Positions 62,435 to 64,000 of a DNA stretch of 64,000 nucleotides are shown here, piece by piece; within the stretch, counting starts at the first letter, position 1; the number at the start of each line of letters is the position of its first letter. The stretch is from Halalkalibacter okhensis (GTDB lineage: Bacteria > Bacillota > Bacilli > Bacillales > Bacillaceae_D). The notes below the pieces were generated by a model. It was not told the origin of the DNA. It saw only the letters and a program-made list of their open reading frames with translations, and made no database searches. Both the position numbers and the translations under genes were made by a program. The stretch is taken from assembly GCF_000787375.1 (NCBI RefSeq), contig NZ_JRJU01000014.1, forward strand, positions 1-64,000, in the 5' to 3' direction.

Positions 62435-64000
62435 TTGGCACAAACAGAGCGTTACTTAGACCTTCCCTTAGAAGAAGTCATCGGCGACCGCTTTGGTCGT
62501 TACAGTAAATACATTATTCAAGAAAGAGCATTACCTGATGCTAGAGATGGCTTAAAACCTGTGCAACGAAGAATATTATATGCGATGTATAAAGACGGGA
62601 ATACTGCAGATAAGCCGTTTCGAAAGTCAGCAAAAACTGTCGGTAATGTTATTGGTAATTATCACCCACACGGTGATTCATCAGTATACGAAGCCATGAT
62701 TCGGATGAGTCAGGAATGGAAGGTTCGTAACCTGCTAGTAGATATGCACGGAAATAACGGATCGATAGATGGGGATCCACCAGCTGCGATGCGTTATACA
62801 GAAGCAAGGTTATCAAAAATCGCCTCGCAACTTTTACGTGATATAGATCGCGATACCGTAGACTATATTCCTAACTTTGATGATACTGAAGACGAGCCTG
62901 TTGTCCTTCCTGCAATGTTTCCGAATTTGCTTGTAAATGGATCAACTGGAATCTCCTCTGGTTATGCAACAGATATCCCGCCACATCATTTAGGGGAGAT
63001 CATCGACGGTGTGATTATGCAAATGGAAAAGCCAACGACAACGCTTGATGATCTGTTACATGTTATTAAAGGTCCTGATTTTCCAACAGGAGGAATCGTT
63101 CAAGGGCTCGATGGCATCCGCCAAGCATATCGTACCGGAAAAGGTAAGGTCGTTGTTCGGGCGAAAACAGAAGTGGAAGAGCTCCGCGGAGGTCGTGAAC
63201 AAATTGTCATCACGGAAATTCCATATGAAGTCGTCAAGTCCAACTTAGTGAAAAAAATGGATGAACTTCGCTTTGATAAGAAGGTAGATGGAATTGCGGA
63301 AGTGCGAGACGATACTGATCGAACAGGATTAAGGATTGTTGTTGAGCTAAAAAAAGAAGCAGATGCAAAAGCAATCTTAAACTACCTATTAAAAAATACT
63401 GATTTACAAGTTACATATAATTTCAATATGGTAGCTATCGCCAATAAAGCACCAAAATTAATGGGACTTCAAGCATTAATCCAAGCCTATATTGACCATC
63501 AAAAACTTGTGTTTACAAGACGGGCGAAATTTGACTTGAAAAAAGCTCTAGATCGTCAACATATCGTTCAAGGACTAATTAAAGCGATATCCATTCTTGA
63601 TGAAGTTATAACAACCATTCGTGCATCAAAGGATAAAAAGAATGCAAAAGATAATCTCATTGCACAATATGACTTTACCGAAGCTCAGGCAGAGGCCATT
63701 GTAACATTACAACTTTATCGTTTAACGAATACGGATATTACTACTCTTGAAGAGGAGGCAGCTGAATTAGAACGTCGCATTCACGAATTAGAAGCGATCC
63801 TTGACAGTGAAAAGAAGCTAATTCAAGTTATTAAAAAAAATCTTCAAACGATCAAAAAAGAATTTGCTGATCCTCGTCGTACGGTGATTAAAGAAGAAAT
63901 TGAGGAAATCAAAATCAACATGGATGTCCTCATTGCATCTGAAGATGTCATGGTCACTGTGACAAAAGAAGGTTACGTGAAGAGAACAAGCATCCGTTCA
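62435..64000 (+). CDS. parC: DNA topoisomerase IV subunit A (3' partial)
   Basis: TTG start at 62435 directly after the parE stop (RBS GAGGAGGAG lies within the parE end). 522 codons are seen and the frame runs off the window. Features: [30 protein letters not shown], the quinolone-resistance region [13 protein letters not shown] (sensitive-type Ser), catalytic Tyr in [11 protein letters not shown], and [15 protein letters not shown]. ParC is the DNA cutting and rejoining subunit. The C-terminal DNA-wrapping domain begins near the window end. The gene is missed if an ATG start and a stop are both required. Confidence 0.96.
   Translation, partial: MAQTERYLDLPLEEVIGDRFGRYSKYIIQERALPDARDGLKPVQRRILYAMYKDGNTADKPFRKSAKTVGNVIGNYHPHGDSSVYEAMIRMSQEWKVRNLLVDMHGNNGSIDGDPPAAMRYTEARLSKIASQLLRDIDRDTVDYIPNFDDTEDEPVVLPAMFPNLLVNGSTGISSGYATDIPPHHLGEIIDGVIMQMEKPTTTLDDLLHVIKGPDFPTGGIVQGLDGIRQAYRTGKGKVVVRAKTEVEELRGGREQIVITEIPYEVVKSNLVKKMDELRFDKKVDGIAEVRDDTDRTGLRIVVELKKEADAKAILNYLLKNTDLQVTYNFNMVAIANKAPKLMGLQALIQAYIDHQKLVFTRRAKFDLKKALDRQHIVQGLIKAISILDEVITTIRASKDKKNAKDNLIAQYDFTEAQAEAIVTLQLYRLTNTDITTLEEEAAELERRIHELEAILDSEKKLIQVIKKNLQTIKKEFADPRRTVIKEEIEEIKINMDVLIASEDVMVTVTKEGYVKRTSIRS

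Noticed and set aside
1-64000. CRISPR arrays, prophage, complete insertion sequences, tRNA or rRNA genes
   Set aside because: No regularly spaced short repeats with unique spacers, no transposase or phage structural genes, and no tRNA cloverleaf or rRNA signature were found by eye.

Overview
This window comes from a low-GC, endospore-forming Firmicute of the Bacillaceae. The reasons are strong AGGAGG-type ribosome binding sites, frequent TTG/GTG starts, many spore coat genes (cotD, a cotY/cotZ relative, at least seven YheC/YheD-type ATP-grasp proteins), a type B RNase P RNA, and gene order matching the Bacillus subtilis backbone (mrfA-mrfB-cotD-ypsA-gpsB-rnpB-ypsC, and yneT-parE-parC). It is not B. 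subtilis itself, because the accessory genes differ. No tRNA, rRNA operon, CRISPR array, complete insertion sequence or prophage is visible.

Layout. (1) 1-5.3 kb: the end of a repeat-rich coat-like gene, a HAD phosphatase, a VWA-like fragment, a CAP-domain lipoprotein, a serine hydrolase and a membrane acyltransferase. (2) 5.7-13.4 kb: conserved backbone with the mitomycin-type repair pair mrfA/mrfB, cotD, ypsA, gpsB, an RNase HI-like gene, rnpB and the rRNA methylase ypsC. (3) 13.6-36 kb: a large sporulation-flavoured accessory region. It holds seven YheC/YheD-like ATP-grasp genes on both strands, a separate ATP-grasp ligase, a stand-alone Mur-ligase-like enzyme, a KamA-type aminomutase, an O-acetylhomoserine sulfhydrylase, a JAMM protease, two tiny basic CC-tailed proteins, coiled-coil and cysteine-rich structural proteins, and a three-fold tandem array of 142-146 bp units carrying micro-ORFs on the minus strand. 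(4) 36-41.7 kb: carboxypeptidase Taq, a kelch-like protein, YwaF and a KapD-like exonuclease. (5) 41.9-50.4 kb: a full pseudaminic-acid-type sugar pathway (PseG, PseH, PseI, PseB, PseC, PseF-like) with an additional epimerase and a glycosyl/glycerophosphotransferase-like protein that has a polybasic repeat at its N-terminus. This is probably spore-surface glycan synthesis. (6) 50.6-64 kb: a GGDEF protein, a YoaE-like molybdopterin oxidoreductase, a LysR regulator, thiolase, a FadR-box-preceded SDR, a DUF2254 membrane protein, yneT, parE and the start of parC.

How the genes may work together. The ATP-grasp proteins, Mur-ligase core, aminomutase and JAMM protease would fit a system that makes and trims unusual peptide linkages on the spore coat; this is inference. 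The Pse cluster would supply a nine-carbon acidic sugar for the same surface.

Sequence-quality warning. At least five conserved genes (mrfA, a coiled-coil gene, a DUF2564 gene, yoaE and the DUF2254 gene) are each broken by an apparent single missing base, mostly in an A or T homopolymer. All are -1 shifts. Either the assembly under-calls homopolymers or these are real mutations or recoding sites; read frames should be checked before pseudogenes are called.
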